Positions 50,725 to 63,760 of a stretch of DNA of 64,000 nt are shown here, in pieces; position 1 is the stretch's first letter; each line of letters starts with the position of its first letter. The position numbers were made by a program, and so were the translations under genes. The DNA is from Neodiprion pinetum. Lineage: Eukaryota > Arthropoda > Insecta > Hymenoptera > Diprionidae. The DNA lies in NCBI RefSeq assembly GCF_021155775.2, contig NC_060237.1, positions 28,052,778 to 28,116,777 on the forward strand. Reading direction: 5' to 3'. The notes beneath the pieces are model-generated. The model made no database searches. It had not been told where the DNA came from and saw nothing but the letters and a program-made list of their open reading frames with translations.

Positions 50725-53200
50725 TCAACAGGTTGTATGCCTTGCACCACGCATCAGTGGTATCAGAATGCTGGGGCTTTGAGCCTGCCTCAAAAATGGA
50801 TGTTGAAGTAACTCAGCAGCCGTAGCTCGTTGGGCAGGATCACGTACCAACATTCTTTCAAGGAAACCTTGGAGTCGAGGGCTTACCTGAGAACATAAAA
50901 TGGATATTTTTGTAAATTATATTCATCAGCTTACAACTGTTTCAATTTTACCAAAGATTCACAATTTTGCCCTTTTTTTAAACAATCTTTTAGCACTTTG
51001 TCTTTATTATTTGCATGGGGAAATAATGCCTACCTTGTGGGAATTTTTTAACTTAGGAGGTGGCATGTCTCTTATTCTTCGCATCGCTTGCAAAGGTGGC
51101 TCATTAAAGAATGGCGGCTCTCCATCCACCATCTCTATGATCATGATACCCAGCGACCAGATGTCAACTTCTGGACCATACGGTAACCTATTTATTGAAG
51201 AAATATATATATTGCGTTTACATAGAACAAGTAGCTTCAGTTCATGCTGATAATGAGAAATAATTATGTGGAATAATCGGCTATGATAAGTTTTATAATT
51301 TTGAAGATTGGGCACAGTAATAATTATAGTGTATCGTACCTCGATATTACTTCAGGACTCATCCAGTAAGGAGTGCCGACCAAGGACTTTCTTTTTGGTA
51401 GTTCTTGGGAGACTTGGGCACAAAATCCAAAGTCTGACAATTTTACTCTACCATCCGCGGCAAGTAAGATGGAATCAGATTTAATATCTCTATGAATAAC
51501 TCCCTGAGAATGTAAATATGCCAAAGGTTTTAGACACTGGGAACAAACAGTGGCTATTTGACTTTCATCCATCCTTGAGTGCGTTACTATATCTGTGAGC
51601 GCGCCACCTTCAAGATATTCCATTACAACCCACAATTCATCATTGACCAAAAAGCTATCATACATTTCAACGATATTTGGATGGTGATAATCGCGCATTA
51701 TCACAACTTCATTGAACAAGAGTTCTCTCCTTTGTTGTTTCCGCAAATCCATTTTTTTCACCGCCACTTGACGGTTAGTACTTTTGTCTGTAGCTATACA
51801 AACTGTGCCGGTACTTCCCTCTCCTATTTTCAAGAAGTTTTCCAGATTTTCTCTCGGGTCTCCTCGGCTGACTACCATCTGTAAGGCAGCTCTAAACTGT
51901 TCATGCGTTAATCTATGCTCAGCACTTTGCTTGTTTGCATTACTAGCTGATCCAGTGGCCAAATTTCCGGATGACACGGAACTCTTCAAGTTTTGATTCT
52001 GATCAGGGGTTGAAGTTGTGACAGGAGTAGCAGACGTCGTTCCAGATTTTGATAAATTATGCATGGACTGGGAGGACTCAATTGGCTTCTGGAAGTGTGT
52101 GTGTATATTCTGAGAATTCTCAGGAACCCCGTAAGCTTGAGAATGTTTAGTGAGATTATGAGAGCTCAGCTGACTCAAAGATCTCTGCGAAGCTATGGAG
52201 CCAACGGGGGATATCTTTGGTTGAATTTTTTGAACCATAAGTCCGTGAGACATGGTATGATCTCTGGATGCAGGAGAGTCAACGCTTGCAACCTGAATTG
52301 TGAAATTTATAATTACTGAAGGATTGATTCGTGCTTTTTGTTACAGGTTATGATATTATTCACAATCAAACATACCTGAATGCTCCCGTTGTATTGACCC
52401 ATTGATTGACTGCTGTTAGACGGTTGATTAAGTCTTTGGAAATCATGTTCTGAAGGCTGAGGAGTATTTGGATTTGAAGTTGGTAAGTTTGGATTATTCC
52501 CAACACCTTGTAAATTTGAAATGGGGCTCAAGTTTTGGAAATTGAGCATTAGGTTCTGACTATTCGAGTTCAAATGAGTCAAATTGGGCGAAGACTGCAT
52601 ATTTGGATTCATGTTTTGAACATTCGGAACGAAATTTGGTAGATTTGGATTTACGTTCTGTGAATTTGAATTCATATTTTGTACGTTAGGATTTAAATTT
52701 TGTAAATTAGAAGGCAAGTTTGATGAACTTTGTCTGTAGCCATCTGTATAGGAGTGTGGTTTTCCAAAATTTGAATAAGTTTGAGGTTGAACAGTATTTG
52801 TCGTCATTTCCTGCCCCTCAGGGACAGATGGTGGAAGATTCGTATTGTTTCTGTAATCTCTCCTGAGCCTCGGAGGGCTCGATGACCTCAAAGAATTAGA
52901 TCTTGCAACATTGCTTGTTTTCGGCAAGCCATTTTCGGTGGTTTTGTCACCTGGTATTCTGACCCTAGGATCATTATGACCTCTGACAATTGTTTTCAAG
53001 TCTAAAATTTCGGTGGGTGTTATTTCACTCGGATCAACCAGCGGTAAAGGTCGATTAGTCGGATTGTTGCCAACAATCGAAGCCCATTGTAAAGGTAAGC
53101 CAACAAATTTACCCTCACGTTTGTCAAAACCTGTGTGAACTCTGTGTTCAAAATTTGTTGGCGTTGAAATTTGTGGCTTTTTCTTCTTCTTTGCAAACAT
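50725..53200 (-). CDS. mbt: Group II p21-activated kinase (PAK4 / mushroom bodies tiny)
   Basis: Ser/Thr kinase downstream of Cdc42 acting at adherens junctions and the actin cytoskeleton. Exons on minus: 52376-53200, 51340-52292, 51034-51187 and 50725-50886, in phase, 697 residues (fly Mbt about 640). The N-terminus starts MFAKKKKKPQIS, and the CRIB motif is at residues 11-25 (ISTPTNFEHRVHTGF). Residues 160-245 are an Asn/Pro/Gln-rich repeat. The kinase domain spans about 428-685: glycine loop IGEGSTGTV, catalytic Lys454 (VAVKK), HRDIKSD (Asp544), DFG at 562-564 and activation-loop Ser578 in RKSLVGTPYW. The autoinhibitory PIX/dimer region of group I PAKs is absent, as expected. An acceptor at 53221-53222 lies just before the start, and a likely 5' UTR exon ends at 53877 (CGG|GTGAGT). 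Confidence 0.96.
52463..52723 (-). repeat. Asn-rich repeat tract inside mbt exon 1
   Basis: Codes for residues 160-246 of the kinase as irregular 7-9-residue units built on N-x-Q-N-x-N-P-N (for example LQNLNPNVQNMN). The underlying DNA repeats AAATTTTG/GGATTC-like words with variation, so it is a degenerate expansion of the linker between the CRIB motif and the kinase. Confidence 0.7.
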
Positions 53201-55928
53201 GATGGCAGGGTAGTCGGCTCCTGTGAAAAAATCCTATATTCATATACTTCAATCTCATGACACGAATCAAATCAAATAGGTTTTTCATGCGCGATTAATA
53301 CTACTTTCTGATATCGATAATTGAGAAATTAAATTTTGTACATCTCGGCTATCTATAGCAACATCTATTTGCTTTTAGGACTTAGCAACGCTTTTTGTTA
53401 TTGGTGTTGGAAATTTGTATAAACCCACATACTTAAATAATGAGAATGTTCGAAAAATTGATATGAAACTTTTCTTCGGTACTTGGCATGGAATAATGAA
53501 AAACAACTGAACAAATGAACTTTTGCAACAAGTGTGCTAGATGTAATTCTAACAGTTGTTCAACAGGCTCAACTTCAGATTGCTTGCAAATACAAACATG
53601 TATCACTGCCTAGCCTGTACCAGACAACAAATAGTGTAATTCCGAACGGTTTCGCAAGAATTCGGTGAATCCTTCAATAACCTGAATACCTTGAAGTCGA
53701 ATGAAAATATCTTTGAATAAAACAATGTTAAGTGGGTATTGTTAAAATCGGTGAAATCGTGATTTATTATCATTAATGCCTTAGGAAGCCAAGTGACAGC
53801 AACGCCTTAAGTGATGGCCTAATTTTAAAAACACATCACGATCGAATCAACCCAAGGAATTCACTATGATACTCACCCGACTTGCATCAAATAAAACTTT
53901 CACCGTTTATTTCGAATTATTCAAATAGTTTTTACGCAAAATTTAATCATAAATTTATTGTCTATCCCTTCAGCAGGTTGTTTGCACGGTGGCGCTCCTA
54001 GTAGACAAAGCATCAATCCCGCGAGGAATTAAAATGGGGCGCTGTGACGTAGAGCATATGTAAAGCATTAAGTATCTACCTATATCGCATACGAAAGAGG
54101 GCCATCCTCATGGGTTAAGTTACTCTGTTAAAAAATGCGTAGCAGCCTTTAAGCTCTGTCTCTACGGTCTCTACATTATCACGTATGGATCAACTACGTG
54201 ACAGCAGTGATATACTCTCTATTTATCATACTCCGAGACTCACAATGGGCAGCGTATGCGCCGCATACATCGCATACATCGTCACATTGACGGGTATTCT
54301 TTACACGTGTTGCGTACGTGCGGTGTTGCGATTCTATGCGTCCCATTGCAGACCGGGCCTTACGCATCCATTGAGAGTTTCGAGCATACGCACGGGGGGC
54401 GTTGACTGTTACTGGTGCGGCTACGTCGGCTACGTCGTGCGTTAGACGAAAAGAGGGCGAAACTAACCCTTGATATCGAGCAATCAGTCCTACGGCATTA
54501 AATATTTCCTGACAATGAATTTTCGGCACTACACTAATACTTTGTAAGAAAATATACTTCGTGACGCGAGGATGAGTCGCTTAATTTACGCATTTCGTTG
54601 ATCTGAGCCGGTGGCTGCGACTCGAGCATCACTCGCGTTTGGACAGCGCGCGGGGAGTCACGTGGTCGGACTTGGACTTGTGTCGCGCAATTTAAGTCTG
54701 TTCAAACCGTAAGTATTCGAAGTGTGGTGCAGTGAAGTGAAAATAAGAAATTCCTGTTGGTCTGAAAAATTACCAAAGCCTGAGTCAAATAGTCAGCAAG
54801 TATCGTGTGGGTATATTTGCAATCTCTATTCTGGATTCAATTCCATCTTGGGATTGGTTTGTTTTTATCAATTAATGAGAGTCGACGACAGCTTATTCAA
54901 CATATTTTTTAGACAATGTTAGCAAAGTAGTTTCTTGCTAAATGCAATCTAGCAATGCTAAACCTGTGTTGTGCTTGGAGGTTTTTTCTGTCGTATTTTT
55001 TTTTTATAAAATTCACAATCACAAAGCCTTTCCCAAAAGTATCGGTTTATAAATCGTGCAATACAGCTATGTATCATGTGATTTCATGAGCACGCTAATT
55101 CAAATATAATGTTTCGGCAACCATTTGTAAGAAGACGACTGTAACGTTCACTTTTCGATTTATAAGTGTTTTGAAAAAAATTACACAGGTGAAAACGTGT
55201 TTGCCTGTACAAATTTGGTAACTTTTTATTATTACTTTTTTAATACAATCAATCAGGAAGTAGTAACGTTTTACATAATACATTAACATAGATAATTTCA
55301 CTTTTCCAAGACTTCGTACATACCGATGATCAATGTAATAACAGTTTACTTATGTTGCATATTTTCTTCTATAGTTTCTATTACTTAACTGGAACATAAG
55401 TAACGACCATTCGAAATGTGGTCAACAATCATAAAAATGCTTTGTCTATATCCTATACTATAACCTTTTTTAAAATTTCATAGGTAAATGGAATATGTGT
55501 TAAAATGTAGTGATATTTTTTTCAAGAAGGCACTGGGAATCGATGCATGTTGTCCACATAATTATATTTATACGTATAGTATATGTCAGTATATGATTTC
55601 AAATATATCAATCGTCATATTTACAAAATTGAGTTTATCTATAACTGCAGTAGTCTTGTTGAAAATATCATTAAAATTAATCTTTGTGCTACTTATATTG
55701 ATTTCTTGTTTCAACATGTGCTTTAATTTCATAGATCACGAATCGTACCATTTCTTTCTCATTATAAAAGTTACGAATGGTGTATTGTAACAAAAAGTTA
55801 CATTTACATTTTTGACTTACTTAAAATCTACCATGATAGTTCTCTCCTGGAGTACCAGCATATCACATACTATTGACACGTTGCAGAATTTTTTGCTATA
55901 CAAATTTTTCATCTAATATGTAGACACG
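53201..55928. other. mbt 5' region, GC-richer promoter zone and intergenic DNA
   Basis: It contains the mbt 5' UTR intron (53221-53876) and a likely mbt leader exon just right of 53877. The block from about 54000 to 54720 is locally CG-rich, with a CACGTG E-box at 54659-54664 and a plus-strand donor TTCAAACC|GTAAGT at 54708/54709, suggesting a plus-strand noncoding first exon. From 54720 to 55928 it is AT-rich with no recognisable exon. Confidence 0.45.
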
Positions 55929-57457
55929 TCAGAGCCCATTCTGCAAAATGTTGAAAGCTGCCCCGAGAGCCCAGCTCAATTCGTGAGAATTAATTTTTTT
56001 GTACAACTGTAAATAAAAATAATCATTGGACTGACATGAGTAGTAACTTGTGAATAATGATGAACAGATGAATCAACATTTTTTTAAGCGGAATTATAAT
56101 GTTCAAAGATTCAATGATAATTTCAAACAAAATGTGCATCGTACACAAAATATGCTGAAAAAATTTTGTACCAACTTACTTGTAATTTAGTTGCTGGTTG
56201 TAAATCAAAGCCATCTCGAAGTAAGACATAAATGAATGTCAAGTCCAAGCATATGAATGGTTGGTCGGTATTCGGATAGTCGCAGCTTTCTGTGGCTTGT
56301 TTCAAGAAAGTACCAACTGTAACAACTCCGCCAGCAAATGGGTCAATGAGTCCCACTTCCGTGGCTCGATCAAAGTAATACGAGAATGCCATAATTTCTC
56401 GGTTCTCTAATCCCAGTGGTTTGTTGACAATCGTGCCAACATAATTCCTGACAATTTGCAAACATTCCGCGAATCTCACAACTGGTCTGTCCTCGTCGAC
56501 CCCACCAAAGTTTTCGGTCTTTACAACTTTATGGGTTCCATTGAGTGGACCTTTAACTACGTAATTTACTCCGCCGTAACTCCAGTCAGTGGATATTATA
56601 GGATTAATACATTCCGAACGTATCTCTACTTTAGATCCTGCAGAAGGGGTGTTATCCTCTATTTCTAGATTCTGGCCATATGTTAAAATTGCTTTCCTAG
56701 CTGCCATAAGCCCCATGCCTAAATAGCTATGAGTATAAATGCTTATATTATTGTTGAAGGCATTGATGGAAAATATATGCTTTTCTTGATCTTTAATATG
56801 ATTGCTATCAGGTGCAAAAGTTACTTGTGTGGACCCACCACCCAAATCTAATGCTGCTACTGTGTTTTCATGACTTTGTGGCGTTAGACGATCTAGTAAA
56901 AAATTGACTGTGAACCAGGAAAATATTCCTTCATCAGTACCGTCCATTATGGATACTGAGTTTTTAGAAGTTAAGAAACCTGAATTTTGAAACACCTTTT
57001 CACATTCTTCAAGCAATTTGTTGGCTTTTTCTTTTGGTAATAGCCTTAAACCAGCCGTTGCTTTCATACTTAGGGGAGTATGTTGCCATTCTGATTTTGG
57101 TATAACAGTTTTGGCTTTGTTTATTAAAATTTCCAGAGATTCAGCACCTTTTGCTGGATTATCGGCAAAAGAACTCAGCCCTGGTTTTATCTGCTCAAAT
57201 AATTCATCGTCCAGAATTAAATTTGAATTTATTATCGATTCGTGGAAACTAAAAGCCAGTACACGGCTTCCGGTTGAACCTGCATCGATAATCACCGCGT
57301 AAAACGGTTTCTGAAGATTAAGCGAAAACGCTAAACGATCTAAAGCTTTACTGCCCATCCTAACTGGTTTTAATCCCATGGATATCCCTATATAAACCAG
57401 AACAGCTATTCCAATTATAATTATCATTATAATGTTAGTCCTATTTGGGCGGTTCAT
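55929..57457 (-). CDS. NTPase: ENTPD5/6-type nucleoside diphosphatase (GDA1/CD39 family)
   Basis: Hydrolyses UDP/GDP released by glycosyltransferases in the ER/Golgi lumen, supporting glycoprotein quality control. Coding exons on minus: 56180-57457 and 55929-56006, 451 residues. An N-terminal hydrophobic anchor (about residues 8-28, IIMIIIIGIAVLVYIG) suggests a type II membrane protein, closer to ENTPD6 than to secreted ENTPD5. Apyrase conserved regions: DAGSTGSR (ACR1), ATAGLRLL (ACR2), DGTDEGIFSWF (ACR3), ALDLGGGSTQVTF (ACR4) and the DPFAGGVV region (ACR5). The C-terminus SWALGAAFNILQ matches the family. The coding exon begins at 57517, but its 20 codons before ATG 57457 lack a methionine, and the nearest upstream exon candidate (ending 58164) has an in-frame stop and no ATG after it, so 57457 is the start. 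Confidence 0.93.
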
Positions 57458-57517
57458 GGTTTTCGTCGCGCGCGGTGCCGTGTAATGATTATTCGAGCTC
57501 CCATCTTGTGCTTCCAA

Positions 57518-60506
57518 CTGAAACGACAAAACAATGAAGATTAATTGTGTATAGAGATACATCAACGATTATTCAATGTTAACACTATATTCTGAATACA
57601 CTAACAATAATCTGCAAATCTAATAGGTAAAACGCAAGCATAGACTGCCGGAGCTTGCTTACAGATAACTGAGGCATTTGTACACACGACTCAGCAATGT
57701 TATTTCAGTCAAGTACAAATTAGGTGATTGCATAATCACTTAATTAGAATATGTATATCATAAGAACTTAATGATAACGTTCAATTAAAAGAACAAGTAC
57801 GAAAATATCTGCCATCCATATTTACTATTTTACGAATCTCATATGATTTTTTTTTTTTTTTTTTATGTGATAGCAAAATTGAAATCTACAGAATGCACTT
57901 TGTTACGTTTAATCCACATTTCACAAAGCTAAATTATGAATTCAGGAAATTTATGTCCTATCTGATGCATGTAATTTTTTTTTTTTTTTTTTCGCAAAGA
58001 TATCAGAGGTTTTGCTGAACTTTTTAGGTTATTAGACATGTTCGTAATCGACAAACACGTTGTTTCACTTATTACTCTTGCATGTAGCAATATTTTCGAT
58101 AAAAAACCTTGAAATTGCAATCTCGTTTAAAATTCGCAAGCAATCGGAACACGAATTACATACCTGAGATAAGACACAAATAAGGTATCAATGATATTAC
58201 GATCCTTTGATAAAGATTTACAATGTTCATTCCACAAACGGTATTATTGTATGCAAATTTGATTGTGTGACACTTACGAGTGTGTATTGCATTTAGTAAA
58301 GGCAAAGTCAATGAATATATGTAAAGTAAAGGAACATCGGTACACGCGGTATGCTGGAAACGTCAGGCATCGTTACGTTTACAGTTTCGTCCGTCGAATG
58401 CCACGTCACATGATATAGATACCGTAAATGACGGAACGTACTATACATTTAAATATATGAAACTTGTTGTTCGTGGAAATTTTTTATTTTTATTTTTCTC
58501 CCCACAACAATCCAATTTGTACGTACCGATGAAATTGATCAAAAAACATACCTTTCTTTTCCTCATTTCCATTGTAGCGGTAAATATGTATTACTATTGT
58601 AAGTAAATTTGTTGCAGAGTCCCAATAAGATCGTAAAGTGATCGGTTAACGCGTCAAGACCTTTGACGTTCTCACGCGACGACACGATGTTTTAAGACGA
58701 GTATTTACTTGACGAGAGTCGAACAGTTATTCAGGTGAAAATGACCGAATATATAGATAGAGATGCCATGGAACGATAACGTTCAAGGTTTATTTGCATC
58801 TGTCTAAAGAGAATCGTAAATTTATTCCCACAAAAACCCGACGCGATTTATAAACGCCAATTGGCATGCAGTTATTGTAACTGCAGGAAATTGACTTTGA
58901 CAGTCCACCTTAGATAATTTCACCTATATCTAGTATTTGTTATTGGACAATAGAAAGTCGTCTGATCGTGCTGACTGCTTATTCAGCTGTAGCTTATTAT
59001 GCACTAGCCGCGTATCGTCAGTTCATTTTTCACGAACGTCGTTGCGAATTTGCTGCTTCACCGTTACGCAACACTGCGCGTAATCTTTTCAAATGATAGC
59101 GCAATTACATGTACTATCTAGCACGTAGATATGGGATAGAGATCTATTACCATCTATGAGATAGTACGTACAACCGGCGAGCAGTGATCGTGACTTGACA
59201 AATTGTATAAACGTGTATATGTTTCGTGTCACAAACACGTGTTACGCGCTGATAAAAAAAGTAAAGGCGATTCGAATATTATCTCTGCATGTTCAAATAT
59301 TTAAAAATCTTCCCAATAGCGCCACGGACGACGACCATAAATCTTGCATTAGAAAAAAGTTATACGTATATGATTTCAAAAATAGATTTCGGTTTCTCAC
59401 GAACGGGGTTTGAAACAAATAGCCGAAGTCGAGATTCTCCGCGACCCAGTGATCATGAGTAGCTAAGCCAACGGCATAGCTGGAATTCTCAATTTGGATG
59501 CCCTCGATTATCGCTTATACTATTCCTGGCTGTCGGTGCTTCAGTGATCGTAAATTTTATAATACAGAAATATATATAATAATTTTGAATTAAGAGCTCC
59601 CGCATACTTTCACGATTTGGAAATGAAACTGAAGGGTAACTAGTTGTTTCGTCTCACATAAATGTTTCAACATCTTCGATGTAGCTGGTGGCTGTATTTC
59701 AGGATGATGATTGATCGCGACGAAATTTCAACGCAATCGACGTAGTTTTGACCACAGAAAAGAAGCACTTTGAATCGCCGTAATATTTTACATTTCATAA
59801 AATTCTAATTCCGCTGATTTATATTGATATACGCATCTCTGCTATAACCTACAACCGATTACTAAATTCTAGCTGGTCCGAGATCCTCTATGTATTATCG
59901 TAAAGAATATTTCAGTGATTACACGAAAAACCGCCTTGAAAAAATCAAGTAAGAAACAAATAATCGAAGTATTGGATATCATAGGAACTATGTGATCAGC
60001 TCCGCGTAATCTGTGCGGTTACATTTTTTGTTTGCTTTTACATTGATAAGATTTATGCCTTACACAACAAGTCTGAATCTAACATTACTGTTTGTTGGGG
60101 ATTTGGCAATATGCGTAGAGCTGAATACTATATACTAATTGACGGTTAAGTTGACAATTTTGATTTAGGCATTATTGAATTTTTTTTCCACGACAACTTG
60201 TACGATTGTTTACATACAAGCAAAGCTTTCATTTGTAATATTGTATTTATTCTCGGGTTACTCAACAATGCAATTTACGTAGCTATCGTTTTACTTGTTG
60301 GACAGGCGTCTTTAGATGAATATCATTGACGTGTACGTTCTAGATTTTCTTCTCTTCCTTTTTTTTGCTTCAACTATGAACATTGTTAATTTTTTGTTTC
60401 AGTATCAGGATCTGATATACGTGTGGATACCGCAAAGAATTGTGGCAAGCTTTAAAAAATTCGCAATTTGCCAGAATCATTCAACCGAAGGAAAGTAATT
60501 GTGAAA
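57518..60506. promoter_or_regulatory. Divergent region between NTPase and SLC25A21
   Basis: About 3 kb between divergent genes. A likely NTPase leader exon ends at 58164 (CTCAG|GTATGT). The SLC25A21 start lies in an exon whose acceptor TTGTTTCAG ends at 60402, so its leader exon is further left. Two T runs at 57847-57864 and 57975-57992 are simple homopolymers. Open frames here are not convincing. Confidence 0.5.
57847..57992. repeat. Pair of poly-T tracts
   Basis: About 18 T bases at each end (57847-57864 and 57975-57992) with ordinary sequence between. They lie in the NTPase 5' region. Confidence 0.7.
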
Positions 60507-62163
60507 ATGGTACAGCAAAGCGAAGGACCAGGCCTTCTCAAGCAGGCCGCTATTCAAATCGGTGCTGGGGGTTCGGCAGGTTTTGTAGAAGTATGTATAA
60601 TGCATCCGATGGATCTAGTCAAGACACGCTTTCAGCTACAAGTCAAACCCACTGCCGCAGACCCGACATATTATACTGGGATTGTGGATTGTATGAAAAA
60701 AATGTATGTGAGCGAAGGTTTCGGTGCTTATTGGAAGGGAATTATACCCCCCATCATTGTTGAAACACCGAAAAGAGCTGTGAAGGTGAGCAGATGACGC
60801 TATTTGTTGCGCTACTTATTTCAGCCTCACACTGATATTTAGATTTGTTGGAAGTAATCATTTATCAAAAACAAATGACTGTTTTTTTTTTCTATTAAGG
60901 AATCTACTCGCATGTTTTATAAAAACCCATTCTTTCTCGTAGTTTTTTACCTTCGAGCAGTACAAACAATTCTTCCTGTTTGGGGCAAGCAGTCCGACAC
61001 CATTAGTAAGTTCCAAATATATTGATACTTGGTTTGCATGTAATACGTTACTTATTATCCAACTTTAAGCGGTATGTCTGACAATTTCAATCAGGTTCAT
61101 AGGCTGTGAGAAATTTAATTGTTAACAATGAAACTCTAGGATTTTCATAGTTCTACTTAGCTTTGGATTTCTCTACCTACAGGACCAATGAAAATGGACA
61201 TGGAAAGAATCTAACATGCTCAAACCCACTAAGATCCCTGAACCTTTCCACTTGAAAAGGTGTCCTGCTTATAAGTATGTTAGTTATCACAGATATGTGA
61301 TTGTCATCAACTATGACTGTACTTAAATTGCTAATAAAAAGTTCATAAGGTTGGTCGAGGCAGAATTCAAGTCGAGTAATTCATGTTTTAGACATTTTCA
61401 TGCGCTGGATTTTTTGCCGGGGTTACAGAGGGTGCATTGGTGAACCCTTTCGAAGTTATAAAGGTTCAGTTGCAATCAAATCGTAAGAAAATGAAGGAAA
61501 GCCCATCAACCATTTTAGTTACCAAGGAAATAATACGAACCAAAGGCTTGGGTTTAAATGGTCTGTATAAAGGCCTTAGTGCCACCGTTTTGAGGAATGC
61601 AGTTTTCAACTCCGTTTACTTTGGATTCTATCATTCTGTCAAAAGCTATATACCACTGAACAATGATCCTTGGCTGGAATTCTTTACAAAGGTGATCGTA
61701 TAACAGACAATATTCACTTACCGTTTTTGCACTGTTATAGACTAGGCATAGCCATATTGAAAAATAAAATTTTGATGATTGATCTGTTTTTATCAATATA
61801 GGTTGGCATAGGATTTACTTCCGGAACTTTAGCATCGTGTTTAAATATTCCATTCGATGTCGCAAAAAGTCGCATACAAGGACCACAGCCCCAACCAGAT
61901 AGAGTGAAATACAAAGGAACGTTTAGGACTATTGCCATAGTGTACCGTGAAGAGGGGTCTGTATTTCATTAGTTTATCTTTCATGTAAGGAACTGACGAT
62001 GCATTTCCCCAACTGTAATAAAATACATGTTCAATATTACAGATTCCGAGCATTGTATAAAGGTTTGCTACCCAAAGTAGTGCGATTGGGACCTGGTGGA
62101 GCTATAATGCTTGTGGTCTATGATTACATGCATCACTTCCTCACACACAAATTCGCAAATTAA
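60507..62163 (+). CDS. SLC25A21: Mitochondrial 2-oxodicarboxylate carrier
   Basis: Inner-membrane carrier exchanging 2-oxoadipate (lysine and tryptophan breakdown) for 2-oxoglutarate. Exons: 60507-60785, 60943-61005, 61392-61691, 61802-61956 and 62043-62163, in phase, 305 residues (human 299). Three carrier repeats carry the signatures PMDLVKTR, PFEVIKVQ and PFDVAKSR. Conserved partners include YYTGIVDCM with GAYWKGI, GLYKGLSATVLRN and ALYKGLLPKVVRLGPGGA; the last, plus IMLVVYD near the C-terminus, is typical of ODC. The start is the first ATG in frame (context AAAATGG); the frame is open upstream only through a non-ATG TTG. ATTAAA poly(A)-like signals occur at 62384-62410. No missing motif residue was seen. 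Confidence 0.96.
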
Positions 62164-63351
62164 AAGGAATATTGAGGATTATGACTGTAAGAAATCAAAG
62201 TTTACCAAAGATTTCCTTTGTATGGATTGGCCACTCAAGCTTCGAGTGACTTGTTATTTTGCCTACGAGAATCATGTAGATTAAATTATTTCTCAGAGTA
62301 GTGGATCTGATTCATTTTATTCTACTTGAGCAAGATGATAGATAACTAATTTCTAGACCTGTGATTTAAGTGACGCATTTTCATTAAACATACTGTAACG
62401 TAACATTAAATATATCGGCTTTCAATATTTTGAAACTAACGGAGTAAAAAATATTTCACGATGTATATTAAGGATGCAGATAAAGAAACCGTGGATTTGA
62501 AGTGTCATTTAATACACATTATATTACAAGTGCTCCATACCATAAAAATTCATTACAACCAGCTTTAGCATAGACACAGATATTACAATTAATTCTATAA
62601 CAAACCCCCGAGAGCTGTAAAAACGCTTACTTACATTCGTCTCGCAAATATTACATCAAAGGTGTCGTCTTACATGGGGATTACAAAATTTTTCCCAAAA
62701 GTTAAGTTGACTACATGTAATTATTCTATACTTGAACGACAGTTCAATTTTGGGAAAATATTACAAAAGTATGTAAAGTTTGAGATAAAACAAGACGACT
62801 CCTTCTGTGCAAATGTTGCCGGACAATTTTACTTCATACTGCAGCAAGCTCCATTTTCACTCAATCGTTGTAGAAGGGTGTAGCTGAAACTCAAATCACC
62901 AATCGATGAAAAATATACTGTTGAATATTGATTACCTTTAGCCATTTGGAATTACAATATATTCTCATGTTTATAAAAATTGTAAATGGGCAAGTCTCGT
63001 GTTGCCAAGTTTCAAAATTTTATGCAATGATAAAAAAAAAAATGTTCTTATCAGCGTTTCATACACATAATATTCAGGATACTGAGCGTTTATGATAATA
63101 ATAACAATAAGCAATTCTTTTAAAATGAAGTTATCAATGCAGTCGGCACTGTGCAGTGAGAGTACTCAAGAGGCAATGTACGTTAGATTGTTCGGTTTCT
63201 CTACAATGTACATTAGGTTTGTATTTTCATGCTTTTCAGATAGCAGAAAGTTAATTAATTTGCATTGTTTTTTTTCCAATACTTGTCAAGTTTTTATAAT
63301 CTTAAGTATGTTTAGTTTTACATAAGAATCATGTCGATACTCATACTCAAC
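62164..63351. other. 3' region of SLC25A21 and AT-rich spacer
   Basis: About 1.2 kb with the SLC25A21 3' UTR on the left. Open frames at 62662-62883 and 63092-63325 on plus show no family features. Nothing else recognised. Confidence 0.5.
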
Positions 63352-63510
63352 CTGTGGACATGTTGAAATTAATTCAATACTCAATAGGTCCAACCGCAGC
63401 TCCGATAATCCAAACTTGTTATGCATGGACTGTAACCAATCCCAAATAATGAATGATGCAAATCGGACACAAAATATCAGACTAGCGAGGCATAGGCCAG
63501 TTAAAACCAT
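63352..63510 (-). CDS. Possible exon of an unknown membrane protein
   Basis: Fifty-three codons from an ATG at 63510 (MVLTGLCLASLIFCVRFASF, then IIWDWLQSMHNKFGL) to a good donor TGTCCACAG|GTTGAG. The first 25 residues are hydrophobic and could be a signal anchor. No matching next exon was found to the left. It may be chance, or an exon of the gene suggested at 63660-63760. Confidence 0.2.
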
Positions 63511-63659
63511 AACAATTTGTTAGTGTACGGAAATGGTTATGAAAGCATAAAATTGGTAGTGTCAAATCTTTGCACGTTGAATGAAATTTTTCTGCTTCAA
63601 ATCTTCAACGAATATATTTCAGTAGTATACTCATCATTTTTCAAGTTTCTTAATAATGC

Positions 63660-63760
63660 TCAGTTTGAACTGGCAAACAACGCCTCGCTAGAAAATTGCA
63701 TCGACGCCCACCTTTTAATAATTTCCCCAACAGCCGTGTGAACTCTGCCAAGCCACTGTT
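63660..63760 (-). CDS. Possible 3'-terminal exon of a gene beyond the right edge
   Basis: After the acceptor TTACTTTTGCAG the minus strand reads 2 bases and then QWLGRVHTAVGEIIKRWASM and QFSSEALFASSN, then a TGA stop. The balanced composition and good acceptor suggest a real last exon (phase 2 entry), but it is short, and I do not recognise the protein or see a clear poly(A) signal. Confidence 0.3.

Noticed and set aside
57458..57565. Longer NTPase N-terminus starting MMYLYTQLIFIVL
   Set aside because: An acceptor TCGTTTCAG ends at 57518, so the upstream part is intron; the downstream ATG at 57457 precedes a proper membrane anchor.
60468..60506. Upstream extension of SLC25A21 (PESFNRRK..)
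   Set aside because: It begins at a TTG and not an ATG; the family starts near the downstream ATG, which has a better context.
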